In this document: positions 26,105 to 35,717 of the stretch, in pieces
Position numbering within the stretch: position 1 is the first letter of the stretch
Layout of the letters: every line of letters begins with the position of its first letter
Assembly: GCA_022836615.1 (NCBI GenBank)
Contig: MU405351.1
Location: 36,494 to 100,493 of the forward strand
Direction: 5' to 3'
DNA: 64,000 nucleotides
Source of the DNA: Annulohypoxylon bovei var. microspora
Lineage: Eukaryota > Ascomycota > Sordariomycetes > Xylariales > Hypoxylaceae
Program-made: the position numbers and the translations under genes
The notes under the pieces: generated by a model
What the model was told of the DNA's origin: nothing
Database searches by the model: none
Seen by the model: the letters and a program-made list of their open reading frames with translations, nothing else

Positions 26105-27886
26105 TCATCCTAATACGTTTAATAGCTTCTGGAAGTCGCCAATAGAACCCAGACCCGTCACGCAATCATAGCCTTTAACGCTTTCCCACCCAGGCTCTTT
26201 TACTTCATCAAACAAGCAGCTCTGGCTTACGCCTGCGGTAACATCTTGCAAAGCTTCCCTGACCGGCTGCGAATATAGGACCGGATTGAGCCAGCCAGTA
26301 CTATTCTTCCCAGCCCTCAACCTCGAATCATTGATTAGAGCTATTAGAGCTGCGACTACTGGTGTGCTTGCACTTGTCCCGAGGACGTCCGTCTCGTAAC
26401 CACCGACTTGGATCACATAATTTGTACCGGTAGCGCTAATGTCTGGGAACGCACGACCAGTCTCGTTGTATAGTCCTTTATGCGATCCGTTGATGGTTAA
26501 TACATACTCGTCTACCGCGTCTTTTTGCCACTCTGGCCGAGCGAAGTAGTTACTGAAACCTCCCGTACTGAAGTCAGCTCCCTCGAGGGGCAGGGTGTTC
26601 CCCGTTGCGCCCACCGAAGTGACGTACGGACAGCTAGCTGGAAACGTTGGGAGGAACATTTTGCGTTTCTGACCATCGTTGCTATAGCACTGATTCTGCC
26701 CGATCCCGCTAGCGCCGCCATCGCCCGACCCGGAGAGGATCGTCACTCCGCGGGCTGCCAAAACGGCAAAAAGATCGCACACGCGAGTAGCATAAGAGAC
26801 CGGCACGGACTGCTCATCGTCGGCGTACGAGATACTCATTATATGAGGTACCTCATCGTCGCCGAGATCTAGAAGGTATTGTGCAAACTCCAAGTACGGC
26901 TCATTGTCGCTTCGATTAGATGGAAGTAGATCGCCGTTTGGATCGACCTTTTCACCCCGTCCTCCAGCCGAATAGTATATTATGTTCGTGGGATAGCCGA
27001 GAGCCATGGCGTACTCTACATCTAAGCTAGCTTCTAACCCCGCCCTCGCGTCTGGTGTGTTAGGTTGAGGATTCGTGCCGTTGTTCAGCGTGGCTACCGT
27101 AAACGTATAATTTAGAGGCCCAAGCTCAGGTGAGTATCTCCCTAGGAATTCGGAAACATCCTCGTATTTAATCCACTGCTCGAGAAAACCGGCAATGCCA
27201 AATCGGACAGGAGATTTGACGGGCGTTGTAGTGTTGACGTACGTCACGTTGTAGAGGCTTTTGAGACACGCTGGCTTGACTCCAGCTGGGCAAGGTTGGT
27301 CGTCGGCGGGGGCTGATGCGATCGATGCCTTCCGAGAAGGACGGGACTTCAGCCTAGATTGGGGCGGCGGCATGAAGTTAGAGATCGGATATATGAACTC
27401 GACATCCCCGTTAAGAGAACTGGGTAGCGAATACGACTGAGCGCGCAAGACTGGAGAGCGTTCCTGAAAGGAATAGTGCCCGAGAGTGGTGTGAAGGATC
27501 CTGTTGACCTCTGTCACTGTCGAGGTGACCTTTACCATCGATCCGTCGGTAGTTACATTTGTGATCTCATTCGACATGAGCCACGAGCGGACGAGTTCCA
27601 ACGTTCCTTTGTCGGGCTCTTGGTATGCCTTAGCTTCATCTCTCGTGAGATGGTGTCCGTATTCAGTGCTCAGTGTATTGCTAATATCATCTAGCCTAGC
27701 TTTTAGTTCATTGATCCTTGGTTGTTTGAGTGCGATTGATAGTTTCATAAGCTCTTCTCCCTTCGCCTCCTTCTCGAATTTCCATCCTACTGGTAACGTA
27801 TTGACCACTTCACGGGTGGTTAGTGCTTCTGCGGCCACGTAACTTATCCATGCTCCAGCCAGAGCACTTAGGAGGGCTAACCTCAT
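26105..27886 (-). CDS. Sedolisin (S53) tripeptidyl-peptidase-like protease
   Basis: Intronless, 593 aa. The signal peptide is MRLALLSALAGAWISYVAAEA; an activation prodomain of about 180 residues (pro-kumamolisin type, LHTTLGHY motif) precedes the catalytic domain. Catalytic residues are visible: Glu285 and Asp289 in GLEASLDVEY, oxyanion Asp389 in SGSGDGGASG, and Ser505 in GTSASTP. The calcium site near the C terminus shows the DVTAG and GYDCVTGLGS segments. Several NxS/T sites fit a secreted glycoprotein. It would remove tripeptides from protein N termini at acidic pH, extracellularly or in the vacuole; endopeptidase activity is the alternative within S53. Confidence 0.97.
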   Translation of the reverse strand: MRLALLSALAGAWISYVAAEALTTREVVNTLPVGWKFEKEAKGEELMKLSIALKQPRINELKARLDDISNTLSTEYGHHLTRDEAKAYQEPDKGTLELVRSWLMSNEITNVTTDGSMVKVTSTVTEVNRILHTTLGHYSFQERSPVLRAQSYSLPSSLNGDVEFIYPISNFMPPPQSRLKSRPSRKASIASAPADDQPCPAGVKPACLKSLYNVTYVNTTTPVKSPVRFGIAGFLEQWIKYEDVSEFLGRYSPELGPLNYTFTVATLNNGTNPQPNTPDARAGLEASLDVEYAMALGYPTNIIYYSAGGRGEKVDPNGDLLPSNRSDNEPYLEFAQYLLDLGDDEVPHIMSISYADDEQSVPVSYATRVCDLFAVLAARGVTILSGSGDGGASGIGQNQCYSNDGQKRKMFLPTFPASCPYVTSVGATGNTLPLEGADFSTGGFSNYFARPEWQKDAVDEYVLTINGSHKGLYNETGRAFPDISATGTNYVIQVGGYETDVLGTSASTPVVAALIALINDSRLRAGKNSTGWLNPVLYSQPVREALQDVTAGVSQSCLFDEVKEPGWESVKGYDCVTGLGSIGDFQKLLNVLG

Positions 27887-28533
27887 CTTGAACTCGTCTA
27901 AGGCTCTAAGGTCGCTTGAAGCAAAGCGATAAGCAATCCTCAGTTCAAATAACTAGACCCAATCTACCTGCAATGATGGTAAGATGGATATTTCTAGCAT
28001 CCCAAGGAAACATTGAGTCAAATAAAATGATTGTGTATCAACATCATCCTGACAAGCAAGATCTGAGGCACACAACAGAGCATACCTAGGGCCCAAGCAC
28101 ACACTCGCTTAAGGGCGACTACGCTGGCAGATACAACCGGTTTAGCCGGGGTAGAAGTTGCACAACCTTTACAGATTCGGCGAATGGCCGGAGCTTCTTT
28201 ATGCCTATTTAGGCTCGTGAAGTACAAGTTCCTGTCTCGTATAAAGGGGCTAATCAACGCTACGTGGTAGTTGGGCTTAAAAATAGAAATCGTGGCACGA
28301 AACCAACGTGAACATCGAGTTCTGCGGCCGATTCGACCTATAATCATGATCAAATAGAATACAAGGTATCACATGTGGTACCAAACATATTCAACTACCT
28401 AGGTATGTTCATATGTCCTGCATGAGATGACATTTATGAGATGTCCATATTAACGCCTGAAATTCTCATATAGGATTAAGATCTCTCCTAGGTCGATATG
28501 TCTACCTTGCCGTATAAATCACACCAGTAAAAT
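27887..28533. other. Intergenic, no gene seen
   Basis: Upstream region of the sedolisin gene and 3' flank of the SDR gene. A frame at 28018-28353 has no recognisable motif and atypical composition; not called. Confidence 0.6.
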
Positions 28534-29736
28534 TCACTCGAGATTAAACTTCTCCCCGATCAGATCTTCGCTTAAGTGCCAGAGACGCTCAGCTATATCT
28601 GGATCCTTGGTGTAACCCGCGCTAGGAAAGAACTGGCAGTCGGCCAAGTATAGATCGGCGGGAGCTGGTTTTTTATATCAGAAATAATCATCAAGTGGCT
28701 CAAAAAGGAGTTTACCATCTAGTGCTGGATCCAACGCCGCCACGAGGGTCGTCGATGCGCCTTGGTCAACGTTCTTCCAAAATTTGGACGTTTTCGCGAT
28801 GGCATCGGCCATCTCCTCGTCATGCTCTCTGCCAAGATTGCTACTTACGCCTGTGCATATAGTAGGTCAGCTTCTCATTCACTAGGAAATTCGTTGATAT
28901 TAAGGGTGAATAGATATCGTGTTTCTTACCTCCTGGGTGCACAGCGTATGACATAATTCCCTTCTTCTGTAGATGATCTTGGAGATAAAGGGTGAATAGA
29001 ATGTTGGCTGTCTTGCTCTGCGCATACGCAACCGTAGGCATATAACCATCGTCTTGGACTCTCGAGAATGCGGGTGGTAGAGGAGAGAAGGGCTTCTCCT
29101 CCGGGGGTACTTCTTTGTTTTCAATATTGTAGTCGTGGAAGCGTATCGTAGATAATTGGTGACCATGGCTAGAAAGATTAATCACACGAGTTGCTCCGGT
29201 GGGGGACTGCTTGGCTGCTTTTTCCAAAAGGGGGAGTAGCAAATTCGTGAACAGGAACGGGCCAACGTGATTCGCGCCGAATTGCATCTCAATCCCCTCG
29301 GCTGTCCAACGGCGCGAGTTGTACGTTGCCCCAGCGTTGTTCACCAGGAGATCTAGCTTCGAGATTGTCCCGATAACCTCAGAAGCCGCATTGCGAATGG
29401 ACGCTTGAGAGGCCAAATCTATCGTGACTGTCCGCACATCGACACTCGGGTATAAGTCGCGAATGGACTTCGCTACAGCCTCTAGTTTCTGTTTTGTTCT
29501 CGAAGCAAGAATCAGGATTCTTGGTTTCTGAGAGGCAAACGCAATAGCCGTTCCCTCGCCGACACCCTCAGGCGCAATGCCCGTAATCAGAACTATTTCA
29601 CAATCAGGACCTAGATGAGACATCAAGGAAACCTCGGGAAAAGATTCTCACCATTTCTACCTTCAATCCTATCCGCATAGGTCTCGGCAACTTCTAATCC
29701 GGAGGTCTTCTCTCCCCAGTCTGAGTGTGAAGTCAT
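28534..29736 (-). CDS. Short-chain dehydrogenase/reductase
   Basis: Four exons on the minus strand: 29736-29652, 29610-28930, 28850-28716, 28664-28534; 343 aa, all junctions in phase 1. Rossmann motif TGIAPEGVGEG near residue 36 (one residue longer than the usual TGxxxGxG loop), LVNNAG, NLSSHGH with the catalytic Ser, and YAQSK with catalytic Tyr and Lys. A retinol-dehydrogenase/WWOX-like SDR by overall sequence; substrate unknown. NADP preference is suggested by the ASRTKQKL segment after beta-2. It is divergent from the FAD monooxygenase at 30447, with about 710 bp between start codons, so a shared promoter region is plausible. The first intron is only 41 nt. Confidence 0.93.
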
Positions 29737-30446
29737 TTCAGAGACTCAAGGAATAGTGACACGATCGACATTCGCAAAGGGTTGTGACCGGTGCTACAGT
29801 TGTAGTGTGGCCTACGATATAAGACGAAGTTCCAACTTAGTCTAAGATAGAGATGCGCGTCGCTCTGATTTGCTCCTACCTACTTACTAACCGAGGCTGG
29901 ATCCCGTCACATTGAACTAAACCGTACTGCTACAGCTTGGGGTCGCCGAGAACGTCGGCATGACTTGTAATTCGCATTATCGGCCATTCTGGGCCGAGGA
30001 TTAACGACCAAGTATAGCCTAAGGTCAGAACATAGTAGGTATCGTAGATGCTTAGAAAGGGGCTAACAAGGTCTCTGCCCAATAGCTGGTCACGATGCCC
30101 GGACAAACTATCCAACGATCTCGAGCCGATCCCCCATCGTATCCTTACTCAAGCCCTCGGGGACAATGGCTAGAAAGAGGCAGCTGCCCACCAACTTGGG
30201 GAATTCCCCTTGCAAGCGTTCCCCGCCCCCGCATCGCGTGTTGTGAAGGATGGAGTCGTCTAGCTTTGGATGCAACCGGCATATTTAAACGTCGATTATA
30301 TCAAGACCCTATTGGTCATCGCCACACCCCTAAAGTAGCTTGATCATCCAGTCGCAACTTTGGGAATTCTAAGCTTTCTGTAACGAGGGGACTCTCCATT
30401 CTATCTTCGTACGCCCCGGAAATTGTTCTGCACCTGTATTATCAAG
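29737..30446. other. Divergent promoter region between SDR and FAD monooxygenase
   Basis: No gene seen. The TATTTAAA-like element at about 30280 may be the core promoter of the monooxygenase. The two start codons point away from this spacer. Confidence 0.5.
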
Positions 30447-31960
30447 ATGGCAACTAAAGATCGCACCAATGGCGCAACGGAGCGACCTAAGACGGGTATT
30501 AAAGTGGTAGTAGTTGGGGCCGGTATGTACACCACGCGTAACACGCATGATTTCTAAAGTTAGTAGAAGGTTGATTATCTCTAACATTGTTTTACCTTTT
30601 CCCTGGTGATTAGGATTCGGTGGCCTAGGAGCAGCAATAGAATGCCACCGTCAAGGACATGATGTCGAGGTATACGAGGCCTTTCCAGAACTTAAGACCT
30701 TGGGTGATATCATCTCATTCGGACCAAACGCGGGAAGAATATTTTATCGCTGGTCGAACGGCGATGTTGTCCGACGAATGCGACCCCTGAGCATAGACTT
30801 GAGGCAATATGGCTTCAACATCCACAAGTATGACACTGGCGAGGTCGTTATAAACCAGAAGACGCCAGAGTATGCGGGGGATGCCCCGAATTTCAATGGA
30901 CACAGAGGAGAGTTGCATGAGGTAGTCTTTAACTACGCCAAAGACGACCTGGCCATACCAATCCATCTGGGACATAAGATTGAGACATACTTTGAGGACG
31001 ACAAAGAGGCTGGTATCGTGCTAGAGAGTGGTGAAAAGGTTAGCTTACTCGCTGGCATTAAGTTCAATTATTGTTGTTGTTGCCTAGCTAAATATACGGG
31101 AAGATCACCGCTGATGTGGTTATCGCCTCGGATGGTGTACGTTCTAAGGCACGGAAAACTGTCTTGGGATACGAAGATAAACCAAAGAGTAGCGGATACG
31201 CTGTTTGGAGGTCATGGTATGAAGCCCGTCCTATTCAACTGAACGTGTTGATAACTAAAATTATCCGAAATCCAGGTTCCCAAACAAGGATATGCTCGCC
31301 GATCCAGAGACTGCCCAATTCTGCAATAATGGCGACACATTCAACGGCTGGATCGGACCGGATATGCACTTTTTGTTTAGCACCATCAAGAACGGCTCCG
31401 ACTGCTGCTGGGTCCTGACACATCCCGACGAGCATGATATCGACGAGTCTTGGAGTTTCCCAGGCAAGCTATCAGAAGTTAAAGAAGCATTGAAAGATTG
31501 GGATCCACTATGCACACGAATTGTTTCCAAAACGCCCGAAGAAATGCTTGTTGATTGGAAATTGGTATATAGAGATCCTCTGCCTACCTGGGTCAGCCCT
31601 TCGGGGAGAATCGTACTTCTCGGGGACTCGGCACATCCATTCCTACCTACCAGCGCCCAAGGGGCAACTCAGGCGCTCGAGGACGGTGTAGTTATCGCGG
31701 TATGTCTACGTCGCGGCGGCAAGGAGAATATTCCAGTCTCTGTCAGAGCACACGAGAAGATTAGATACGATCGCGTGCGTGAGACCCAGAAGACCGGCGA
31801 AAGCACACGAGACATGTGGCATAAGACCGATTGGGAAAAGGTCAAAAAGAACCCAGAGATGATTCAGTTTCCTCGACAGGATTGGATCTTCGATTTTGAT
31901 GCGGAGAAGAATGCCGAGGAGTCATACGAAGATGTTGTAAAGGAACTTCTCGCAGCATAG
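30447..31960 (+). CDS. FAD-dependent monooxygenase (salicylate-hydroxylase-like)
   Basis: Four exons: 30447-30522, 30614-31038, 31104-31216, 31276-31960; 432 aa. Shows the group A flavoprotein monooxygenase motifs: dinucleotide-binding VVVGAGFGGLG near residue 22 (split by intron 1), the ASDGVRSKAR motif that contacts NAD(P)H and FAD, and VLLGDSAHPFLP near residue 315 for the FAD ribityl chain. It would hydroxylate an aromatic ring using NAD(P)H and O2. Similarity is to salicylate hydroxylase-like proteins of ascomycetes; the actual substrate is not determinable. For intron 3, donor GTATGA at 31217 gives WRSWFPNKD and is preferred over GTCATG at 31211. Divergent from an SDR and convergent with a sugar transporter. 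Confidence 0.92.
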
Positions 31961-32277
31961 ATCATCATTCCTAGTTTCCAATTGCATCACCTATCATAAT
32001 GAAATCTACCATAGGGTAATGCGCAATAAAGTATTCGTTCATATAATTACCTTCAATAGATGTAATGGTACCTAGGTAGATACCTAGGTGTGCAGCGACC
32101 TTCCATTCTTATCTCTTGAAAAGGGGCTTCATTCTACTTTTATTTTAAAGAGAAACAGAAACGACACATTTCTTCAAATGCGACGTACCATGATTTAGTC
32201 AAGAAGCCTTCCTTTGAATCCAGACATAACCAGTCTTGCTACCGGAGATAACTGCCCCGTAAGATGTTGCTTGTCCT
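31961..32277. other. Convergent 3' flanks, no gene
   Basis: Short spacer between monooxygenase and transporter A with a CCTAGGTAGATACCTAGGT palindromic-looking repeat at about 32070-32088. Holds the two 3' UTRs. Confidence 0.6.
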
Positions 32278-34986
32278 TCACACTTTCATATCTCCCCCTT
32301 TGTCATTCCCAGCTCTCTTCTCGACATGCTCTGTCTGGGTCTTCTCATCAAGAACGGCGTGGCTTTCTGTGCAATGGTATTTCCGGAACTTTCGAGCAGG
32401 GATCTGAGCCTCGAACTATTTTCCTTATGATCAGCACAGTTCACTGTTTTTATACCAAATTAAAGACTCACCATTTCGTCAATCTCCTCAAGTGTGCGGT
32501 CCTTAACTTCTGGTAGGAAGAAGAATATCCAGGCACCTGCGACAAGCGATGAACCCGTCCACTACAACATCGGGAGTCAGTAATTTATTCTTTAGGCACG
32601 CATGCTTTAGAAGTAATAACTCCCCAGTCATCTTAATTAGGAGACTCTCACTCCCGTGACAGACCGGAAAGGGGGGGAAGAACTCTCGACGTTACATACA
32701 ATATATCCATACTTAGGTCCCCAATTTAGCGAGTCGGGATTGATGAAGTACGGTGCAGTAAACGCTAAGTAGACTCAATGTTAATCATCTTACGGGTCAG
32801 CCATAAATATTAGAACGTACTGGTAAGCCACTAGCAACAGTTAGCACCACGCTCAAGAGGACTGCTCCGAATTACTTACAGCGAAAAAGAATCCTACTCC
32901 TGTAGCCAACCCAAATGTGTGCGAGCGTAGACGCTGTGAGGAGAGCTCGCCCCCGGATAGCCATGCATAGGGAGCGACCATAGAATTATAACTACAAGAC
33001 GAGCATTAGTAACTGTTTTATAAGTGAGACATTTATGAACTTTGAGAGGAAACAATTCCTTGACAAGCTTGATTATCAAGTTTTGGTCCTCGAGGTAGAG
33101 CAGAAAGAGGAGATGAAGGGGATAATGAAGCACACAAGGTTTCGTACGCGACTATGTAGAGGACGCTCATCCCGACAAGAGCTTTTCCCGAGTTCTGGGT
33201 ATTAGGATGGACCGTATAAACTATAGCTATGACTAGCTGGGAGAGTCCGCAGAAAGCGAACCCCATAAGCATCATCAATCGTCGACGCCCAAATTTTGTG
33301 ATCAAAAGGGCCGTGGCAAGTAGCGCGGCCACGCCAACGCCGGTGAGGATACACGAGTTCTCGAAAGCATTTCCTACATTTGCCATCTCGAAGAAGTATG
33401 TTCCGTACGCTAACATAGGTACGTTAGTGAATAGACCGGAGACTAGAATGAATGAGTAGCACAAACATATGACATACATAGAACCAGATGCTGCCTGGCT
33501 TGTCAAGGTAAGCACAGAAACAGTGGTTCTACGGCGATCAATGGGATTCTTGAAAAGGTCCAAATATCCAACGCCGGACTGCAGTTGGGCCTCGGCTTCG
33601 AGCGTCGTCCGCATTTCCTCTATTTCCTGATCGACAGCCCACCCCTGAGGTCTTAGCCGCTGTAAAGCCTGTTCGGCTTTTTCAAAGTTTCCCCTTGCTG
33701 CAAGCCAACGGGGTGATTCGGGGATGAAGAAAAGTCCGATAGTCAAAATACCAGGTACGATGTGTACAATTCCCAGGGGAATGATGTAAGCATCTCGGGT
33801 TGGGATCTTCGCTGCAAAATTATCGACTATGGTCCCTACCAGAGATCCTAGAAGCCAGTTAGAGAAAAGGTAGATTCATATTTGAGGCAGGCGAAATAAA
33901 TCTTACCAAACGAGATCCAATATGAGAAGAAAGAAATACCCAATCCTCTGTAACGGCTTGGGACGCTTTCCTATATCGAGTAATAAGTTACATGTGGCGT
34001 GAATAAACTCCATCGCATCTGCGTACCTGAATCTACGATATGTTAGCTTTTTGAAAGAGGTCAAAGTTTCCCTTGCCAGGTATCTTGCACCGAAATATGT
34101 TTCCATTCACCATCTCTTTATTACTTAATTATTCTATTTCTTTCGAGACGTATTCGTCGTTTTCCCTCGCTGTAACCAATTCTTTGAAGATTCTTTTTAG
34201 ATAGAATATAACTAGCACTTACTATTATCCAATTAGTATTTTTACATGAAAGACGAATGGCGGAGACTGGAACGATTCCACGGGGATTCTGAATAGCAGA
34301 ATACCGAGGCATTTTAGGAATGAAGCTTCTCACATACCATAAAGCTGGGAATGCGTCATCAATAGCCCGTTAGCAAGTCCTATGATTAGCCTTCCAGCGT
34401 ATAGGCCTCCTATATTTGTAGTGGCCTGCATGAGTGCGGTGGATATGAAAACACCAAAGCAAGCTATCCACTTCAATAGTAGTCAGAGTCAGTGTATTAT
34501 TCTTCAGGGATGGATTAATGGGGTTTAAGCATGCCCCAAGAGTAGAACTCCTCGGTCAGTTAGATTGCAATGCTTCCACTCCCTAGACAGCCCAAGTGAA
34601 GGGAGAGGGGGCATTTATTCTGCATACTAGAGACATCTTTCGACCAATGTACTTGGCCGTGAACCCAGTAGAAGAAGAAGACACAAAGGCGCCGAGGACC
34701 ATCAAAGACGCAATTAATTGCTGCCTGTCGGATTGGATGTTATATCCAAGGGGGATCGATGGGTCTTTTTTACCGAAGACCTTGAAGTAGAAGTTTTAGC
34801 AAAATTCTACATATATTCGTTAGGGGAGCAGCTCCATACCTGAAGGAAAGGAACCATGGCCTGGAGACCACCAATTATACCGAAATCAAGACCATATTGA
34901 AAAGAACTTAGAGACACTAGAGTCATGGCAATCATTGCTTTCCAATGGTCTCTTACCCCCCATGTTTTCTCTTGGCCTGTTGCCAT
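32278..34986 (-). CDS. MFS sugar transporter A (12-TM, alpha-glucoside/hexose type)
   Basis: Eleven exons on the minus strand: 34986-34840, 34780-34628, 34470-34339, 34032-34027 (6 nt), 33970-33907, 33847-33148, 32991-32880, 32830-32821 (10 nt), 32764-32700, 32561-32472, 32415-32278; 538 aa. Sugar-porter signatures: FQYGLDFGIIGG in TM1, GRK between TM2 and TM3, IQESVPSRYRG after TM4, IPESPRWL before the central loop, FGRRR after TM8, WLSGGELSSQRLRS, and PEVKDRTLEEIDEMF at the end of TM12. A plasma-membrane proton symporter for a sugar is expected; substrate not determinable. The junction before the 6-nt exon only stays in frame if the intron is a twin intron (34338-34033). Introns 2, 6 and 9 belong to one related sequence family. 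Confidence 0.93.
32562..32699 (-). repeat. Introner-like intron copy 2 (transporter A intron 9)
   Basis: 138-nt GT-AG intron. Minus-strand blocks CGAGAGTTCTT, CGGGAGTGAGA, CTAATTAAG, GGAGTTATTACTTC, GCATG and ACTGACTCCC match the GST intron at 2618-2774 in the same order. The closest pair of the five. Confidence 0.8.
32992..33147 (-). repeat. Introner-like intron copy 3 (transporter A intron 6)
   Basis: 156-nt intron. The central segment (minus strand about 33100-33050) with CTCGAGGACCAAAACTTG, ATAATCAAGCTTGTCAAGG and AATTGTTTCCTC aligns with the GST copy (CTCGGGAGCAAGAACTTC, TTAATTAAGCTGGCCAAGG, AGTTATTACTTCC). More diverged toward both ends. Confidence 0.7.
34033..34338 (-). other. Predicted [D1,2] stwintron in transporter A
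   Basis: 306 nt between codons TAT and ATT. A single GT-AG intron would leave an extra G and break the frame. A nested arrangement resolves it: the internal intron 34337-34222 (GTATGT..branch ACTAAT..ATAG, 116 nt) sits between the first and second base of the outer donor. Its removal joins G34338 to TAAGTG and creates a normal donor for the outer intron, which ends GCTAAC..CGTAG at 34033. Restored protein LY-IQE matches the transporter family. Confidence 0.75.
34471..34627 (-). repeat. Introner-like intron copy 4 (transporter A intron 2)
   Basis: 157-nt intron. The minus strand has CTGTCTAGGGAGTG, CGAGGAGTTCTACT, GGGGCATG, AAGAATAATAC and ACTGACTC in the order seen in the other copies. The most diverged member; the same length as the GST copy. 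Confidence 0.65.
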
Positions 34987-35717
34987 TTTGATCGTAGGTG
35001 AATGGCTTGTAAGTTGCAAAGATAATAGGGACTAGATTTTGTTAGAGGACTCCCTCACGCGCGTAGGTGCTACACGTTCTGATTTAAGAAGCAAGCTTCC
35101 CCGGGTTATGCAACATGGCGGCACAGCTCACAGCTACAGGGAGCCCGCATTATTTGATCCTTGATTTGAATATGCCGTTGTGAGCGTGCAGGTTCTGGTA
35201 AACGTAGCCACAGATGCTAAACGAATTCGTAGATGACCCCTTGCTGCTCTACTGTCCACCAGACCTCTCCAGGCTTGATCACCCCCCCTTTCCCCACACA
35301 TTTGCAATAGCCATAGCTAATGTAGCATTGCCGGCTAATCTACTGTAACCACATCTTGGAGAAGCTGGCCCCAATTTCCGCCACATGGCGGATGAGGGGG
35401 GCCGAGATCATATTGGTAATTTGTGGTTGGATGGAAGTTCTAATGGTATAGTTGTTATATTATAATTAGCGTTAATTGAATTGTGTCATGGTATCGATAG
35501 AGTACTATTCACTTGTCCCTCAGCTAATCTCTATGCTTAGGTAGGTGTATTCTACCTGGTACCTGGTATCAATCCCTCTCCGGGGACATTTGCCAGTTAA
35601 GGGGACACCTAGGTAGGTAGGTAAGTATGCACCGAATATTAACGAATTCCAGTACTATAGGTATATATTTGAATTGATATGCTTAACTATAAAATTGTAC
35701 ATCGAGGTACGTTCGGG
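34987..35717. other. Intergenic, no gene seen
   Basis: Promoter of transporter A and 3' flank of the zincin-cytochrome b5 gene. CCTAGGTAGGTAGGTAAG at about 35607-35625. No coding frame. Confidence 0.6.

Noticed and set aside
28018..28353. Open frame between sedolisin and SDR
   Set aside because: No recognisable domain; Arg- and Ile-rich composition unlike the surrounding genes.
34121..34338. Frameshift or pseudogene in transporter A
   Set aside because: The one-base conflict at TAT/ATT first looked like a frameshift, but a nested twin intron restores frame and motif, and transporter B shows the same pattern at the same codon.
28534..34986. Secondary-metabolite biosynthetic cluster
   Set aside because: Only tailoring-type enzymes and a sugar-type transporter; no core synthase or pathway regulator in the window.
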